Origin: Prorocentrum cordatum | Lineage: Eukaryota > Sar > Dinophyceae > Prorocentrales > Prorocentraceae | Assembly (NCBI GenBank): GCA_963575745.1 | Contig: CAUYUJ010009558.1 | Coordinates: 201,779 to 265,778, forward strand | DNA: 64,000 nucleotides | Direction: 5' to 3' | Shown here: piece by piece, positions 1 to 10,692 of the stretch | Numbering within the stretch: position 1 is the stretch's first letter | Layout of the letters: each line of letters opens with the position of its first letter | The notes under the pieces: model-generated | What the model was told of the DNA's origin: nothing | The model's database searches: none | What the model saw: the letters and a program-made list of their open reading frames with translations, nothing else | Position numbers and translations under genes: made by a program

Positions 1-33
1 AGTGAGTGAGTGGGGCAGGAGTAACCCTGGGTA

Positions 34-208
34 CGGTCGGACCCAGGCCAGAAAAAACATCCCATAAGAGCATGAGAACCTCCGCCGGCCAAAACAAGCA
101 GAGCATCCAAGGGTACACTTCATAGGCTGCACAAGAGCATCCAACAAACACGAAGAACACTAGTATACCTTACCGAACCGACCTCGATCTTATCCCTCGG
201 TCCGACTG
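34..208. mobile_element. MITE, Tc1/mariner-like ends (family CGGTCGGACC), copy 1
   Basis: Terminal inverted repeats CGGTCGGACC (left) and CGGTCCGACTG (right) are each bordered by TA (32-33 and 209-210), the duplication typical of Tc1/mariner elements. The 175-bp body has no coding capacity. A diverged second copy lies at 32,795-32,971 and shares the internal sequence, including AAGAGCATGAGA and GGAACATCCAAGGGT-like blocks. Confidence 0.65.
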
Positions 209-733
209 TACACACAGGAGACCCTGGGTACGTGTGACCTTTGGTGCGCGGTGGGTGAAGCAGGGGCGGGAAGGCGGAGCGGGTCTCCTGGCAGCAGCGC
301 CAGGAGCAGAGACAGCAGGAATTGCAGCAGCAACAAGAGCAGTAGGAACTGTCGTGGCAGGCGAAGGCGAGGAATAAGCAGGAGCTTCAAGCTCCAACAT
401 GAGCAGCGAGAGCTTAGCGGGTGCAGGAACATGATAATCTGGAAGCGGGACCGAGAGCGGCACATCGGAACAGGGGGAAGTAGGAGCAGCAGCATAAGCG
501 GAAAGAGCAGGAGCAGGAAGAGAAGCAGCAACTCGAGGGGCAGCACGAGCAGGTGCAGGAGCCGAAGAATCTGGAGCAGCAGCGCCAGCGGCAGCGGCAC
601 CAAGGCAAATACAGCAGCGGCAGGAGTCGGAAGGCAAGCCCTATTTGCGATGCGCGGACACACAGTCGGCACACATACACAGCGAGGCGCTGGAGGGGCT
701 GGAAAACCAACAAGAGAACTTTGCGTTTGAATC

Positions 734-910
734 GGCGATAACCCGTGTTATCCCGGGGGGGGGGGGGAGGAAGGGGCCGGCCGATAACCTAACCTTCGCG
801 CTGTGGGCAGCCCTGCATATGCCCGCGCCCCCCCCAGACCTGCACAACCGGCAAGGTTAGGTTGTCCTGGGGAGGGGGGGGGGGCAAGCCCGATAACCCG
901 GGTTATCGCC
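734..910. mobile_element. Inverted-repeat element, ends GGCGATAACCC
   Basis: The left end GGCGATAACCC is matched by GGGTTATCGCC at the right end. The interior holds two G-rich runs and a CCTAACC/GGTTAGG pair. No transposase and no second copy are visible in the window, so it is called a MITE on structure alone. Confidence 0.5.
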
Positions 911-1281
911 GGACCCCAAAATAACAGTGTCCGAGCGACGCGAGAGTTGCTTCAGTTTTCCGAAAGCGCTCGCATGCCATGAGCCCGCGGCCGCGTGATT
1001 GGCCGCAGCAGCGCCGAGCCCCTCCGACGCCCTGACCCGACCTGCTCAATCTTGGGCGGGGCTCGACGTGTGCACTGCGCCGTTGGGGTCGGCTAAAAGG
1101 AGCTCGTCGTACAGAAACCCCAGCTGCCCAACCTGTGGTCCACTGCAGCAAATCGCACCGTCTTCCTGCGCCGAGCCGCTTGGGCCCCTGGCCGACCAAA
1201 CGACGTGGTGGAATCATACGTACATCGAGCACCCCCGCAAACCAGGGGCGCACGGCTTCCCCCGGGGCCGTAGGCGACCCG

Positions 1282-1553
1282 AGGAGGAGGAGGAGGAGGA
1301 GGAGGAGGAGGAGGAGGAGGAGGAGGAGGAGAAGGATGAGGAGGAGGAGGAGGAGAGGATGAGGGGAGAGGAGAGAGGGAGGAGGAGGAGGAGGAGGAAG
1401 GAGGAGAGGAGGAGGAGAGGAGGAGGAGATGGAGAGGAAGAGGAGAGAGGAGGAGATGGAGGAGGAGGGAGGGAGGAGGAGGAGGAGGAGGAGGAGGAGA
1501 GGAGAGGAGGAGGAGGAGGAGGAGAAAGGGGAGGAAAGAGAAAGAGGAGGAGG
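1282..1553. repeat. (GGA)n microsatellite
   Basis: About 270 bases of near-pure GGA with occasional GAGAGG interruptions. It produces long Glu- or Arg-rich frames on the plus strand and Ser/Pro frames on the minus strand, none credible as protein. No gene is seen in the flanking stretch 911-1710. Confidence 0.9.
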
Positions 1554-1710
1554 ACTGGTCGCCTAAGCCATTCAGAGAAACCCTCCATCCAGGGGGGGGG
1601 GCAAGAACTCCTGACGTCGGCGGTCGCTGGGACTCTGCGCCCTGCACTTGGCCTCCGCGGAGTCCCCTGGCTCGAGGCGGGCCATGCTGTAGGCCCGCTC
1701 CCTATAGATC

Positions 1711-2092
1711 GTTCTGTGGCACATCATGGGGGCCTCCCAGACCCTCTTGCTGGCTCTTGCGATTATGTTGCTCCCATCGTACTTCAGGACCGCATTCCAT
1801 AATTAATTTCGAGCACCCAGAAAATATCAAGACATTGTCGAACGAGTATAATCCTCCAGTTTCGGTACTCTCTTGGTGCTCGACATTCTTTCTGGTGATC
1901 AACGCCTAAAGTAGGTTGGAACATCATAATTTTGCGAATTGGCGCTCGTCGACGCTGATCGACACTAAAATCGAAGCCGATCGGCGCCAAATCTGCGCTG
2001 CCTCGTCGATTTGACCGAACGCCAGCGCACGCTGACTCGCTCTGAAGGCGGAGTTGCGAAGACACGCAAGGCGCCAACGATTTGCCACCGAA
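1711..2092. mobile_element. MITE-4 copy C (TCGACGC-type introner family)
   Basis: The left end reads GTTCTGTGGCACATCATGGG and the right end reads TTTGCCACCGAATGA, the same terminal inverted repeat as the copies at 25,286, 26,665 and 63,955. The interior has the family's degenerate TCGACGCTGATCGACACT units. No flanking exon is recognised here, so a role as an intron is not shown for this copy. Confidence 0.6.
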
Positions 2093-2262
2093 TGATCGGC
2101 ACGGTTTCCTACAGGCGGATTGCATGCAAAAGTTGACAAATAGTCTAGGCACATTCAACAAAACCAGCAAACAAATAATAGAACAAAATGGTCCCCAGAC
2201 GATTTTTGAACCATTTTTGGATACTCCTCCTGTAGAGGGCAGGCCCGACTTAACCGTAGGTC
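2093..2262. mobile_element. MITE, GTCGGGC-TGTCC ends, copy 1
   Basis: The left end (GATCGGCACGGTTTCCTACAGG) is a degenerate form of, and the right end (CCTGTAGAGGGCAGGCCCGAC) closely matches, the terminal repeat of elements at 35,431-35,585, 35,764-38,280 and 42,213-42,376. The AT-richer interior contains a GGTCCCCAGAC block shared with the 35.5 kb copy. It abuts the preceding MITE directly. Confidence 0.5.
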
Positions 2263-2479
2263 CGGGAGGGGGTGGACGAGTGGCAGCGGCAGAAGCACCC
2301 GGCGAGGGACGGCGAAAGGCTGCACGGGATCTGGGAGCGGCCCCGCTCCGCGCTAGCGCCCCGCTTCACCGCTCTACCTCGGAGGGCGCCGGCGGGCCAT
2401 TCCGGGCCCTCGTGGAGCCCGTCGCCCTCGGAGGTGCTGTCCTCGCTTGCGGCCATTGCTCGTCCTCCCCCCTCTGCTC

Positions 2480-2770
2480 ACCTCCCCTGGCCGCTCGTGT
2501 CTCTTCGCTTTCTTCTCCTCGTGCGCACTCCTCTCTTCTCCTCTCCTGTCCTTTCCTCTCCTCCCCTGTCGCCTCGGCTGCCCCTGTATCCCCCTTCCGT
2601 CCCTTCATCTGTGCATCCCTCTCTTTCGCCCTCTGTCCTTTCTGACACTGTTGACATGTCTCTCTCTCTCTCTATCGGTCTCCCTCTCTCTCTCTCTCTC
2701 GCTTAGTCCATCTCCATTGCGGTCCTCCGCTCCTTCCTCCTCCCTCCTCCCCGTCCGCCTCGTCTCTGTG
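2480..2770. repeat. CT-rich low-complexity tract
   Basis: A pyrimidine-rich stretch with CTCTCT runs around 2,660-2,705. It could serve as an intronic polypyrimidine tract, but no supported exon follows it. Confidence 0.7.
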
Positions 2771-4105
2771 CCTCCTCTTGCAGGATGGTGCAGGATTCCC
2801 TGCTGCCCCCCGCTGTGGCCAGGGGCGCAGCGCCAGCCAAGGGGCAGATCAAGGTGTTGGTTCACGTCGACTGCTCTTTCTTTCTTTCTGCTCTGGAGGC
2901 GGAGGGGCGACGGGCCCTCTGGCGCTCTGGGCGGTCCGCGCCGCGAAGTCCCGGCGGGCATCGGGACCGTCGGGAATCGCCTGCGAGGTCCAGGGCACCA
3001 GCACACAGCCAAGGATCGCGCTTCAGCACCGGTTCGAGTTGATACCGTGCACTTTCCGATTGGAGGGATCGGCATCTGGATGAGATTGTGTCTGGCCCGC
3101 TGCGGAGGGTCGACTACGAAGCACCGCACTGCGGTTGAGCCCTGTGCTGCCAGCAGCCATCGGCAGCACGTGCCATGCGTGCGCACTTCAAACGGGCGCA
3201 TGCACCTTCCGAGTCGTAGCTCCTTGGGGGCTCCCAGCACTCTGAGTCTCGAGGGCGGCCAGACCGAACAAGTTGTTCTAGCGGTAAGTTTCGGCAGTGA
3301 GGCTGGTGAGGCGAGGTTCGTTGGTGGCGGAGTCATGGAGTGAATGCCCAGCCGCATCGGTTGCAGGCAACGTGAACTGACTGATATACTGTCAGAGGAG
3401 CCCGAGACGGCAGGGTGGAGAGCTCCGCGCATGAGACACACGGCCGCTGCTGCAGCAGCAGCTGTGTGGCCCGCACGGGGACAGGCATGCGGAGCACTGT
3501 GGACACAACTCTGGCGCGGGTCGCCGACCACGAACTGCACAGCGTCGTTTTTACTAGCGGTTGTCGTGGCCTTACGCGATGGCCATTCCATGGATGCGTA
3601 CGCAAGCGGGGGGGGGGGTCAAAGCACGCGTGGGATGTGAACGAACCATGCGGTGCCCATGATGCAGTGCCATCGTTGCTGAATTTGATCGTCTGCGCCA
3701 TCTGAGGCCCAGGAGCCTGGGCGATGCTGATTATCCAGCGGCCTGCGTCGAGCCCCCGCCGCCACGTCAACGCGGCAGCGCAACAGGACGGAGCTTGAAC
3801 GTAACACCCGTTGCACGCCGATGCCCTGCCTGAACTGTGTGTGTGGGTCAGGGCTGGCACGACGCAAACGTAGAAAGATTGGAAACGCAGCCCCTCAAAC
3901 GGACACCCTCCCAACCCCCCTATCACGGGGGGGGGGGGCCATGGAGCCCCCCCCCTAAACAACAAAACACCCTCGGGAGGAGGTGCCTGGGTGCTGTTTT
4001 GGGGGGGCCCTCCAAAATCCCATCCCTCAAGTTTGAGCAGGGACCGACCGTCCCAGGATTCCTATAGGCCCACCGAACCCAAAAATTGTCCTTGGAGCAA
4101 GAAGA
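2771..4105. other. No gene recognised
   Basis: Moderately GC-rich sequence with frames on both strands but no domain, no consistent codon bias and no repeat partner in the window. G and C homopolymers occur near 3,609 and 3,930. Confidence 0.5.
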
Positions 4106-4255
4106 ATGTTCTTAGAACATGGGACTAACACAAGACGGTCCCAGCCAGAAACGTTCCAAAAACATCCCTTGCAGACCACACATGAAGGTTCTTCCAACAT
4201 TCTCTGGTGGGCCCTAACCAGGCCAGCCGGGACGCCTCGCCACTGCCTGACGCGT
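4106..4255. repeat. Interspersed repeat (GTTCTTAGAAC family), copy 1
   Basis: Shares GTTCTTAGAAC, CAGCCAGAAAYGTTCCA, GTGCAGACCA-like and AGCCAGGACGCCTCGCCACT-like blocks in the same order with 39,816-40,010. It is an interspersed element of unknown class. Confidence 0.5.
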
Positions 4256-4535
4256 GGGAGACGTGGGAGGGATCTCCCTGGCGTGGCTTTCCGTGCCAAC
4301 CTTTGCTTCCGCTGCTCGAAGCCAAGATTGCCTATACACCCTCCCGGGGCCCACGCTGGCCCTGGCCAGGCATGCCGACAGACGCCACCACCGGCCGCCG
4401 CGGGCCTCTCCGAGGGGGCCGCGGCGAGCGCCCCCAACGTGCGCTCGCAACGGGCAGCTCCCTCGCCCAACAACGGAGCCTCTGCCATCGAGTGCGCGGG
4501 TGGCCTTCCGAAGGCGAATCGTCCCCCGAGGGCAA

Positions 4536-4690
4536 ACCACCCCGCTCCCCCGCTCCCCCGCTCCCGAAGGCTCCCCGAAGGCAATCCATCCCTCGCTCCC
4601 CCGCTCCCCGAAGGCAAACATAACCCCCCGCTCCCCCGCTCCCGGAGGCAGACTGCCCGGCTCCCCCCGCTCCCGAGGCCAAACAGATCC
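4536..4690. repeat. Degenerate CCCGCTCC tandem repeat
   Basis: Short C-rich units (CGCTCCC with CGAAGGCAA spacers) are repeated imperfectly. The overlapping frames on both strands are Pro/Arg- or Gly-rich artefacts. Confidence 0.6.
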
Positions 4691-4830
4691 CTCCGCCGCG
4701 CCGCCTGGGCGCGCCCCCCGTGCGCCGGGGGCGGGGCGTCGAGGCCCGAGGCCCCCGCGAGCCAGGAAAGCAAAAATGAGGACGGGAGGTTCTTCGCTAC
4801 CTTCGGCCTCCCAGAGGGCCCTCGCCTGGC

Positions 4831-4951
4831 CATCGCTCGGACGTCCGTTCCCTGCTCTTGTTCTGATTCCGTGCGTGGTTTCTTCGCCAAATGACCAAGG
4901 GTGCTCCTCGATGGTCCTCGCCGAAGGACAAATGCACACGTCCGAGCGATG
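4831..4951. mobile_element. MITE-3 (CATCGCTCGGACGT ends), copy 1
   Basis: A 121-bp element beginning CATCGCTCGGACGT and ending with the inverted copy ACGTCCGAGCGATG. It shares the internal block TCCTCGATGGTCCTCGCCGA with copies at 12,333-12,421 and 30,982-31,102. No coding capacity. Confidence 0.75.
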
Positions 4952-5880
4952 CCAGGTCACTGGCCCTCGAGACCGTCAAGAGAAGACTCGGGACGAAAGA
5001 CCGGTCCCAGGGGGTGGCTCCAGACCTCTGGGGGTCGCGTCACGAGAGAATCATGACGTCGGGGGTCTGGGGTTGCGTCTGGTGGGCGTCTCGTGTGTGT
5101 CGAGGTTTTTTGCCTGGTCGGCGGCTGTGGGCGCCTCGTGGGCGTCTCGACGGCAGCAAAGAGCTCACGCCATACTGCCTGCACCAAAGAGCTTGCACCA
5201 CACATCCTGCACGGCATAGCGTGCACTAAACAAAACTTGCACCACAGTGTTTACAACACGTAGCCTGCACCCCATAGCTCGCACTGCGCATGCATCATAT
5301 ATTGCATCATGTTGCATGCTGCGCGTGCGCCTCGCACCACATAGCGCGAAGCTTTTACCGCGTAGCTCCTCAACTTGCCCCCTGGCATGCTGAAAGGTCG
5401 AACATGCAAAGCGCTGCATGGTACGGTTCACGTACCGATTATAAGCCCCCGCCCCACCCCCCCACATCCCCTCTCGACGTATCCACCAGCGTGCATCGAT
5501 CCCCCCCTCCCGAGGCTCCTTCGGCGGGACGCCTCCTCTGGGGCTAATAATCTCCAAAAAAATTCAAGACGGCCCAGGACGGCCACCCATGCCGTCAAGA
5601 TGACCCAAGATTGCTTCACTAACCACTGGAGAGGCCACAAGGAGACCCCAATGAGAGCCAAACAGATGCCTAGAGGTTTCCAACGCATCGAGGAGATGGC
5701 CCATAGGCTATCCCAGAAGGCCCACACCAATCCAAAAATCAGCGGGATCCTTCCGCGTTCGGACGCCTGCGTTTCCTTACCAACTCGGCCCAGGCTGTAT
5801 CCACGAGGGTCTTCGAGGAGCCCAACAGCGAGAGGCTGGCATACAGTAGATCTATGAGGGGCCAAAGACATCCCCCAGGC
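4952..5880. other. No gene recognised
   Basis: Includes a TTGCACCACA/GCACTGC-like short-period stretch around 5,180-5,350. No gene or mobile-element ends can be supported. Confidence 0.4.
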
Positions 5881-5897
5881 GGCCCAGCACTGCCCCA

Positions 5898-6240
5898 ATG
5901 ATGACGACAACGATGACAATGATGATGCTGATGATGACGATTCTGATAATGATGATGATAATGGTGGTAATGATGCTGATGCTGGTGGTGCTGATGATGC
6001 TGATGATGATAAAACTGAAAGTGGTGATGCTGATGATGATGAAACATATGATGATCATGCTGAGGATGATGATGTTGTTGATGATCATGATGCTGCTGAT
6101 GATGGTGATGCTGATGCCGATGATGATGTTGATGATGCCGTGGATGATGATGATGCTGATGATGATGCTGATGATGCCGTGGATGATGATGATGCTGATG
6201 ATGATGTCGATGATGATGATGAAGATAATGATGATGATGG

Positions 6241-6302
<62 letters not shown>

Positions 6303-6304
6303 GC
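5898..6304. repeat. (GAT)n microsatellite
   Basis: Imperfect GAT/GCT trinucleotide array passing into pure GAT near 6,240-6,300. It gives Met-, Asp- or His-rich frames depending on phase and strand, which are translation artefacts. Confidence 0.9.
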
Positions 6305-6963
6305 GATAATAGCTTTGATGGTGATGATGAGGAGGAAGGTGCGGGGGAGAAGGACGGTGATGATGACGAGCAGCTCGAAAGGGAGAGAGGAGATGAGGAT
6401 GAGGAGGCTCCTGCGCAGGTGCGCTCAGGAAAATAACAAGAAAGAAGAGGGCACCGAGACCCCTGCTCCCAGGACCCCTGCTCCCAGGACCCCTGGCTCC
6501 CCGAGACGAGAATTTCGAGAAGAGTCCACCCAACGGCATCGGCGTCCTTTCCTCCTCGCAGGCCGGCCGGCCGGCCGACCCGATCCTCCCCTGCGGGGCG
6601 CCGGCCCAGCAGCGGGCCAGCAGCGCCCGTCATGCCCCGCAGGCCGCCCGGGAAGCGAGGCCGGCGGCCTACGGTGCAGAGATCGGGGCGGGCGGGGCGT
6701 CGACGGACGAGGGGCGGGGAAGATCCAGTGCCCGACGCGGCAGCCCCGCAGGTAACGCCCACGTCGGCAGCATCTCGCCTTCGAGACAACGTCAGCGCGT
6801 CGCTGGCGCAGAGCCCTCGCACGGCTCCCGACTCTGACGGACTATATGCAACAGGGCTCGATCTAAACAATGTTCTCCGTTTTCGTTATGTGTTCGTTTT
6901 CCCCTCGTGCTGTCATCGTTCTGCTTCTGCTGCAAAACGAAATCAAAACGACAACGGTCCACG

Positions 6964-7179
6964 ATGCCGCCAAAACACCGCTTAGGTCGAGCCCTGCTGT
7001 GCAAGCAGGGTGAAGGCTCACCGTCCGCATCGAAGAAGCGGAGGGGAAGGGAGGAGGGAAGCAGAGCGGACAAGACGCCGACGAGCACCCCAGTAGAGAG
7101 GGAGGAGGAGGAGGAGCGAGCAGCAGTGCCCGCCCAGACGCAGGCAGACATCGGGCACGCAGCAGGGCTCCATGCCTAG
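6964..7179 (+). CDS. Possible short basic ORF
   Basis: An ATG-started frame of 71 codons begins MPPKHRLGRAL and continues as a Lys/Arg/Glu-rich, low-complexity chain to a stop at 7,177. No domain is recognised. The start lies in a short AT-richer stretch. It might be a first exon, but there is no splice or homology evidence, and a chance frame is equally likely. Confidence 0.25.
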   Translation: MPPKHRLGRALLCKQGEGSPSASKKRRGREEGSRADKTPTSTPVEREEEEERAAVPAQTQADIGHAAGLHA

Positions 7180-7459
7180 CAGGGCGGGGCGGAGGGAGGG
7201 TGACGGCCTCAGAAAGGGCACACGGGAGTTGTTTTGTTTGACAGGCGGCCTGAACCCAAGCCTCAACTCAGGTTGACGATGAAGGATAGAGTAGTGCCCG
7301 CCCTTGCGGGTTAGTCTGGACTTCCTGAAGATAGCTCGCCCGGCACGAGATCTCCCTCTTCGCGGAGGAGGAGAGGTCGGAGTGGTTATCTGCCACGAGG
7401 TTCGACCCACGGCGGACAGGCTTGCGAAAAAACTGCCTGGGAAGAGGGAGGAGAGCATG

Positions 7460-7640
7460 GAGGAGGAGTAGGAGGAGGAGGAGGAGGAGGAGGAGGAGGA
7501 GGAGGGGCGCCTTCGGCCCCACGGGCGGAGCGAGCTTGGCAGCAGCTCGGGATGCGAGCGAGAGAGAGAGAGAGAGAAAGAGAGAAAAGGCGAGAGCGAG
7601 AGGAGGAGGAGGAGAAAGAGGACGGACGCCCCGAGAGCGG
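7460..7640. repeat. (GGA)n and (GA)n low-complexity block
   Basis: GGA repeats at 7,465-7,503 are followed by a GA-rich run at 7,556-7,620. No gene is supported across it. Confidence 0.8.
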
Positions 7641-7797
7641 GGGGCGAGACGCAGGCCCGCCGAGGGGCGGGAGGCGTCCGCGCTCCCCCCCCCCAGGGGG
7701 GCTGCCCCGGAGCGGGGGGCGAGACGCAGGCCCGCCGAGTGGCGGGAGACGTCCGCGCGCCTTCCCCCCCCCCCGGGGGGGGCTGCCCCGAGCAGGC
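7636..7797 (+). repeat. Tandem duplication, 75-bp unit
   Basis: Two adjacent copies share AGCGGGGGGCGAGACGCAGG and GCGGGAGRCGTCCGCGC and end in a C-run/G-run CCCGGGGGGGCTGCCCCG. The second copy begins at 7,711. Confidence 0.75.
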
Positions 7798-7844
7798 CCC
7801 GCCGGCACCGCAGAGCAGGGCAGCAGACCCAGACGTGCGATGTT

Positions 7845-8004
7845 GAAGGGGCCCTGGGACACACAAATAAATATACACACAGAAACCATTCCCCATATGT
7901 TCCCATATGTTCTTGGTTTTTGTCCTCCCGCCCAATTCTCATATTTTCCAATAGTTTCGTTGGAATCGACGATTCATTGTGTCTGTGCGTTTTTTCCCCT
8001 CCTG
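7845..8004 (+). mobile_element. GGGACACACAAATAAA repeat, copy 1
   Basis: An element of about 160 bp starting GAAGGGGCCCTGGGACACAC and ending TTTTTTCCCCTCCTG. It has a conserved internal TCGACGATT and two TGTGTCTG-type segments. Five copies occur in the window (7,845; 9,082; 26,057; 45,303; 62,741), all in the same orientation. Ends are imperfect inverted repeats (AGGGACA... / ...TGTCCCT), so it may be a MITE; a SINE is less likely because no tRNA-like box is seen. Confidence 0.65.
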
Positions 8005-8242
8005 CGATGTCTGGGACGTCCTCCCGGCGCGGCCCCGCGGAGTCCCGACCGTCTCTTCTCCTGGGGCCAGGGCCTCCTCCCGAAAAGCTCGCGTCTTTGT
8101 CGACGGCCCCAGGGCCCACAGCGAGGCCATACCCCAGGGCTCCCCAAAGACGGCCAACAGCACCCACGCCGTGTGTATCTGTTCCCCACGGTGCGAGCAC
8201 GTCTGGGACCAGGCATTGCCCACCTGTGAGAGACATCAGAGG

Positions 8243-8302
8243 AGAAGCAGCAGCGACGACGACGACGACGATGACGATCGTCGTCGTTGTCGTCGTCGCC
8301 GG

Positions 8303-8340
<38 letters not shown>
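8243..8340. repeat. (GAC)n/(GTC)n inverted pair followed by (CAG)n
   Basis: GAC repeats (8,255-8,272) face GTC repeats (8,278-8,297) and could form a perfect hairpin, followed at once by about 12 CAG units (8,303-8,338). Confidence 0.85.
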
Positions 8341-8341
<1 letters not shown>

Positions 8342-8440
8342 CCGAGGGCACGGCAGCCTCCCCGCGCCTCTCTCTCGCGCAGCTCTCGCCGAAATTCGGG
8401 GAGAGCCGCGGCGGCTGCCCTCCCGAGAGGCCCCGCCCCT

Positions 8441-8625
8441 CCTCCTCCTCCTCCTCCTCCTCCTCCTCCTCCTCCTCCTCCTCTTCCTCCCCAACCTCAG
8501 CCTCAACCTTCTCCTCCTCCTCCTCTTCCCCTCCTCAATCTCAACCTCCTCCTCCTCCTCCTCTCTCCTCCGCCTCCTCCTCCTCCCTCCTCCTCCCTCC
8601 TCCTCCTCCTCCTCCGCCTGCCCGT
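8441..8625. repeat. (TCC)n microsatellite
   Basis: TCC/CTC repeats with CCTCAAC interruptions. Open in several frames as Ser-, Pro- or Leu-rich artefacts. Confidence 0.9.
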
Positions 8626-8839
8626 CACAAGGCCCTGCCAGTCCCCTCGGCGTCCCGACGTCGCGACTTCTCCACGGCGCGGACCCCCAGAGGTCTCGAC
8701 CCGTTGGGGCCCGGCGAGGGAACGGAGCCCCGAAACGGGAGCCAAAGACCGTGCGTCGTGCCCTGCTCGCGGCCCCCGAGGCGGGCGCATCTCCTCCCGA
8801 GAAATCTCCCCGCCCAGACGCACAGCCCAGACCTCTGGC

Positions 8840-8925
8840 GACTCGACAGACAAACAGACCGACTCGACAGACCGACAGACCGACCGACAGACAGGCAGAC
8901 AGACAGACAGGCAGACTCTTTCCCG
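8840..8925. repeat. (GACA)n tetranucleotide repeat
   Basis: GACAGACAGGCAGAC-type units, partly in 8- and 12-base periods. It creates Thr/Asp/Arg-rich frames without gene character. Confidence 0.8.
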
Positions 8926-9081
8926 TCGGCGGCGAGGCAGAGGCGGCCCGCACCAACGTGTGGCTAATCGGGGCGAACGGAAGGCGAATTGTCCGGCATG
9001 CAAGAGGAAGCAGAGAAGACGAGGGCGGCCGCGAGACAGACAGACCGCATCGCGCTGTGCCTCCGAGGGGGGGGGAACTCT

Positions 9082-9293
9082 GAAAGGGGCCCAGGGACAC
9101 GCACACATACAGACGCACAAATCCCAGGATTCCATCTCTCTCTCTCTCTCTCTCACTTTATATATATATATATATAATATTCCTTTTCTAGGCTTCCGTC
9201 TTCCACCCCGCTTCCCATGTGTTTCGACATTTTCCTGGGAATCGACGATGACATGTGTCTGCTTGTTTTTTTCCCCCTCCTGAACTCGGGAGA
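9082..9293 (+). mobile_element. GGGACACACAAATAAA repeat, copy 2
   Basis: Starts GAAAGGGGCCCAGGGACAC and ends CCCCCTCCTGA like the other four copies. It is longer because of an internal CT run and a (TA)n run at 9,137-9,176. Confidence 0.6.
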
Positions 9294-9671
9294 CCCTGCC
9301 TGATCGCGTAGCGATACGAGTATTACTCCCGTCGCCACCCCTGAGCTTCTCGGGACCTGCGAGGAAGAACAAGCCGAAGAGGCCGTCATGGTTACGGGAG
9401 GAATGAAAGAGCTTTCACCATGTGCGTCGATAGGCAAGCAGTGGGTTCCTCGGCGGCACAAGATGCAGCGGCTGTTCTCCAGATGTTTTAGATACGCGGA
9501 TGGTTCGAGGAGAAGAGAATGAGTGGGGGAGGCGGTCCTCACGTGAAACAAGAATCGACGGCCTCGCTGCTGCTCATGCTCCCGCTTACCGGGGCAAAAC
9601 GGGGGGCCGCCCCCGTGGCAACGGCCAGGCCCGCCTCTAGAACTTGTAGTCGAAACGCCCCCCCCTTCACG

Positions 9672-9800
9672 TGGACGACGCTGACGACGACGACGACGAC
9701 GACGACGACGATCAGGACGACGTGGAAAACGAGGACGAGGACGACTACGACGAGAATGGCGACGACGAGAATGATGACGACGACGACGAAGACCCCGACA
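9672..9800. repeat. (GAC)n-rich trinucleotide repeat
   Basis: ACG/GAC units with GAG and AAT variants. It encodes an Asp/Glu-rich frame on the plus strand and Val/Ser-rich frames on the minus strand; no gene is supported. Confidence 0.85.
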
Positions 9801-10244
9801 CCCATGGGGACTCGACAACATCGCACCCGAGACCGTTCGTAATTAATCTCGGGCGCCCGGAAGCAACGGCCCCTCGCCGCGGACGACGAGCGCCCCTGGA
9901 CCGACTCCCGGCCAAGATCTGTGCGTCTCCCACGCCGCCTGCGGGCGTCAGGGTGTGGGCTCTCCCGGTCGCTCGTCGTGGGGGGGGCTCCCGTGGGGCC
10001 CGGCCCTGGACACGGGCGTTGCCCTCATCCAAAATGCAACCTTCGAAGACTGGGCTCAGGCCCCCCCCCCCCGCCCCCTGATGAAGAGAACTAGAAAGAG
10101 CCACACGAGCACGCAGCTTGGACGGTCGCCCACTGATCTTTTGTCCGACCCCCTCTCCGCACCCACTCCCCAGCGCGCAAAGAGCGTGCCCGTGGTGGCG
10201 CCGACCAAGGGTGGCCCCACGCCAATCCAGAAACGGTCCGTCAA

Positions 10245-10490
10245 CGTTTTCTTATTCGGCGGATTTCTTCTTCGGCGTTTCGACACTGGGCGGGCGGTGG
10301 GGGGAGGGGGGGGTCTGGCTCCGGACCTCTGCTCAATGCGACTGTTCCGCAACAGTGCGTCCTGTCGGCGGGCCTCCACCTGCTTGAAACAGGCGCAAAA
10401 TAACAGCCAGGATCTACTCAGGGGGTGGGAGAAGGAGGGGGGGGCGAGGGCCTACGCCGATCGGTAAAACAATGAATAAGAAAACAACCG
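10245..10490. mobile_element. Inverted-repeat element, CGTTTTCTTATTCGGC family, copy 1
   Basis: The left end CGTTTTCTTATTCGGC faces GAATAAGAAAACAACCG at the right end. The interior shares a G-run, GGACCTCTGCT, TGCGACTGTTYYGCAAC and GCGCAAAA blocks with a second copy at 12,489-12,730. Confidence 0.65.
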
Positions 10491-10692
10491 CTGCTAGTAG
10501 CGACGCGCGAAACTCATGTCTGTTTGGCGCCACCGCTCTCTAGCCCAGTCCCCCACCCGCCTCCAGCAAGGCCGCTGCCTTTCTCTTGCTGCCAAAGCTG
10601 GGATCAACGCGGAGGGGGGCGCACGCGCGCGCTTGCGCGCTGTGCCAATTCGCTCAGCTCCTCAGGCGGGGCCGCTGCCCGCAGCCAGGCCG

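Noticed and set aside
2190-2225. ACCATTTTTGG considered as a spliced-leader relic
   Set aside because: It does not match the dinoflagellate leader beyond the common CCATTTTGG-like core, and it lies inside a MITE.
5739-6539. His-rich minus-strand protein, 266 codons
   Set aside because: Translation of the GAT/ATC microsatellite; the non-repeat ends show no domain.
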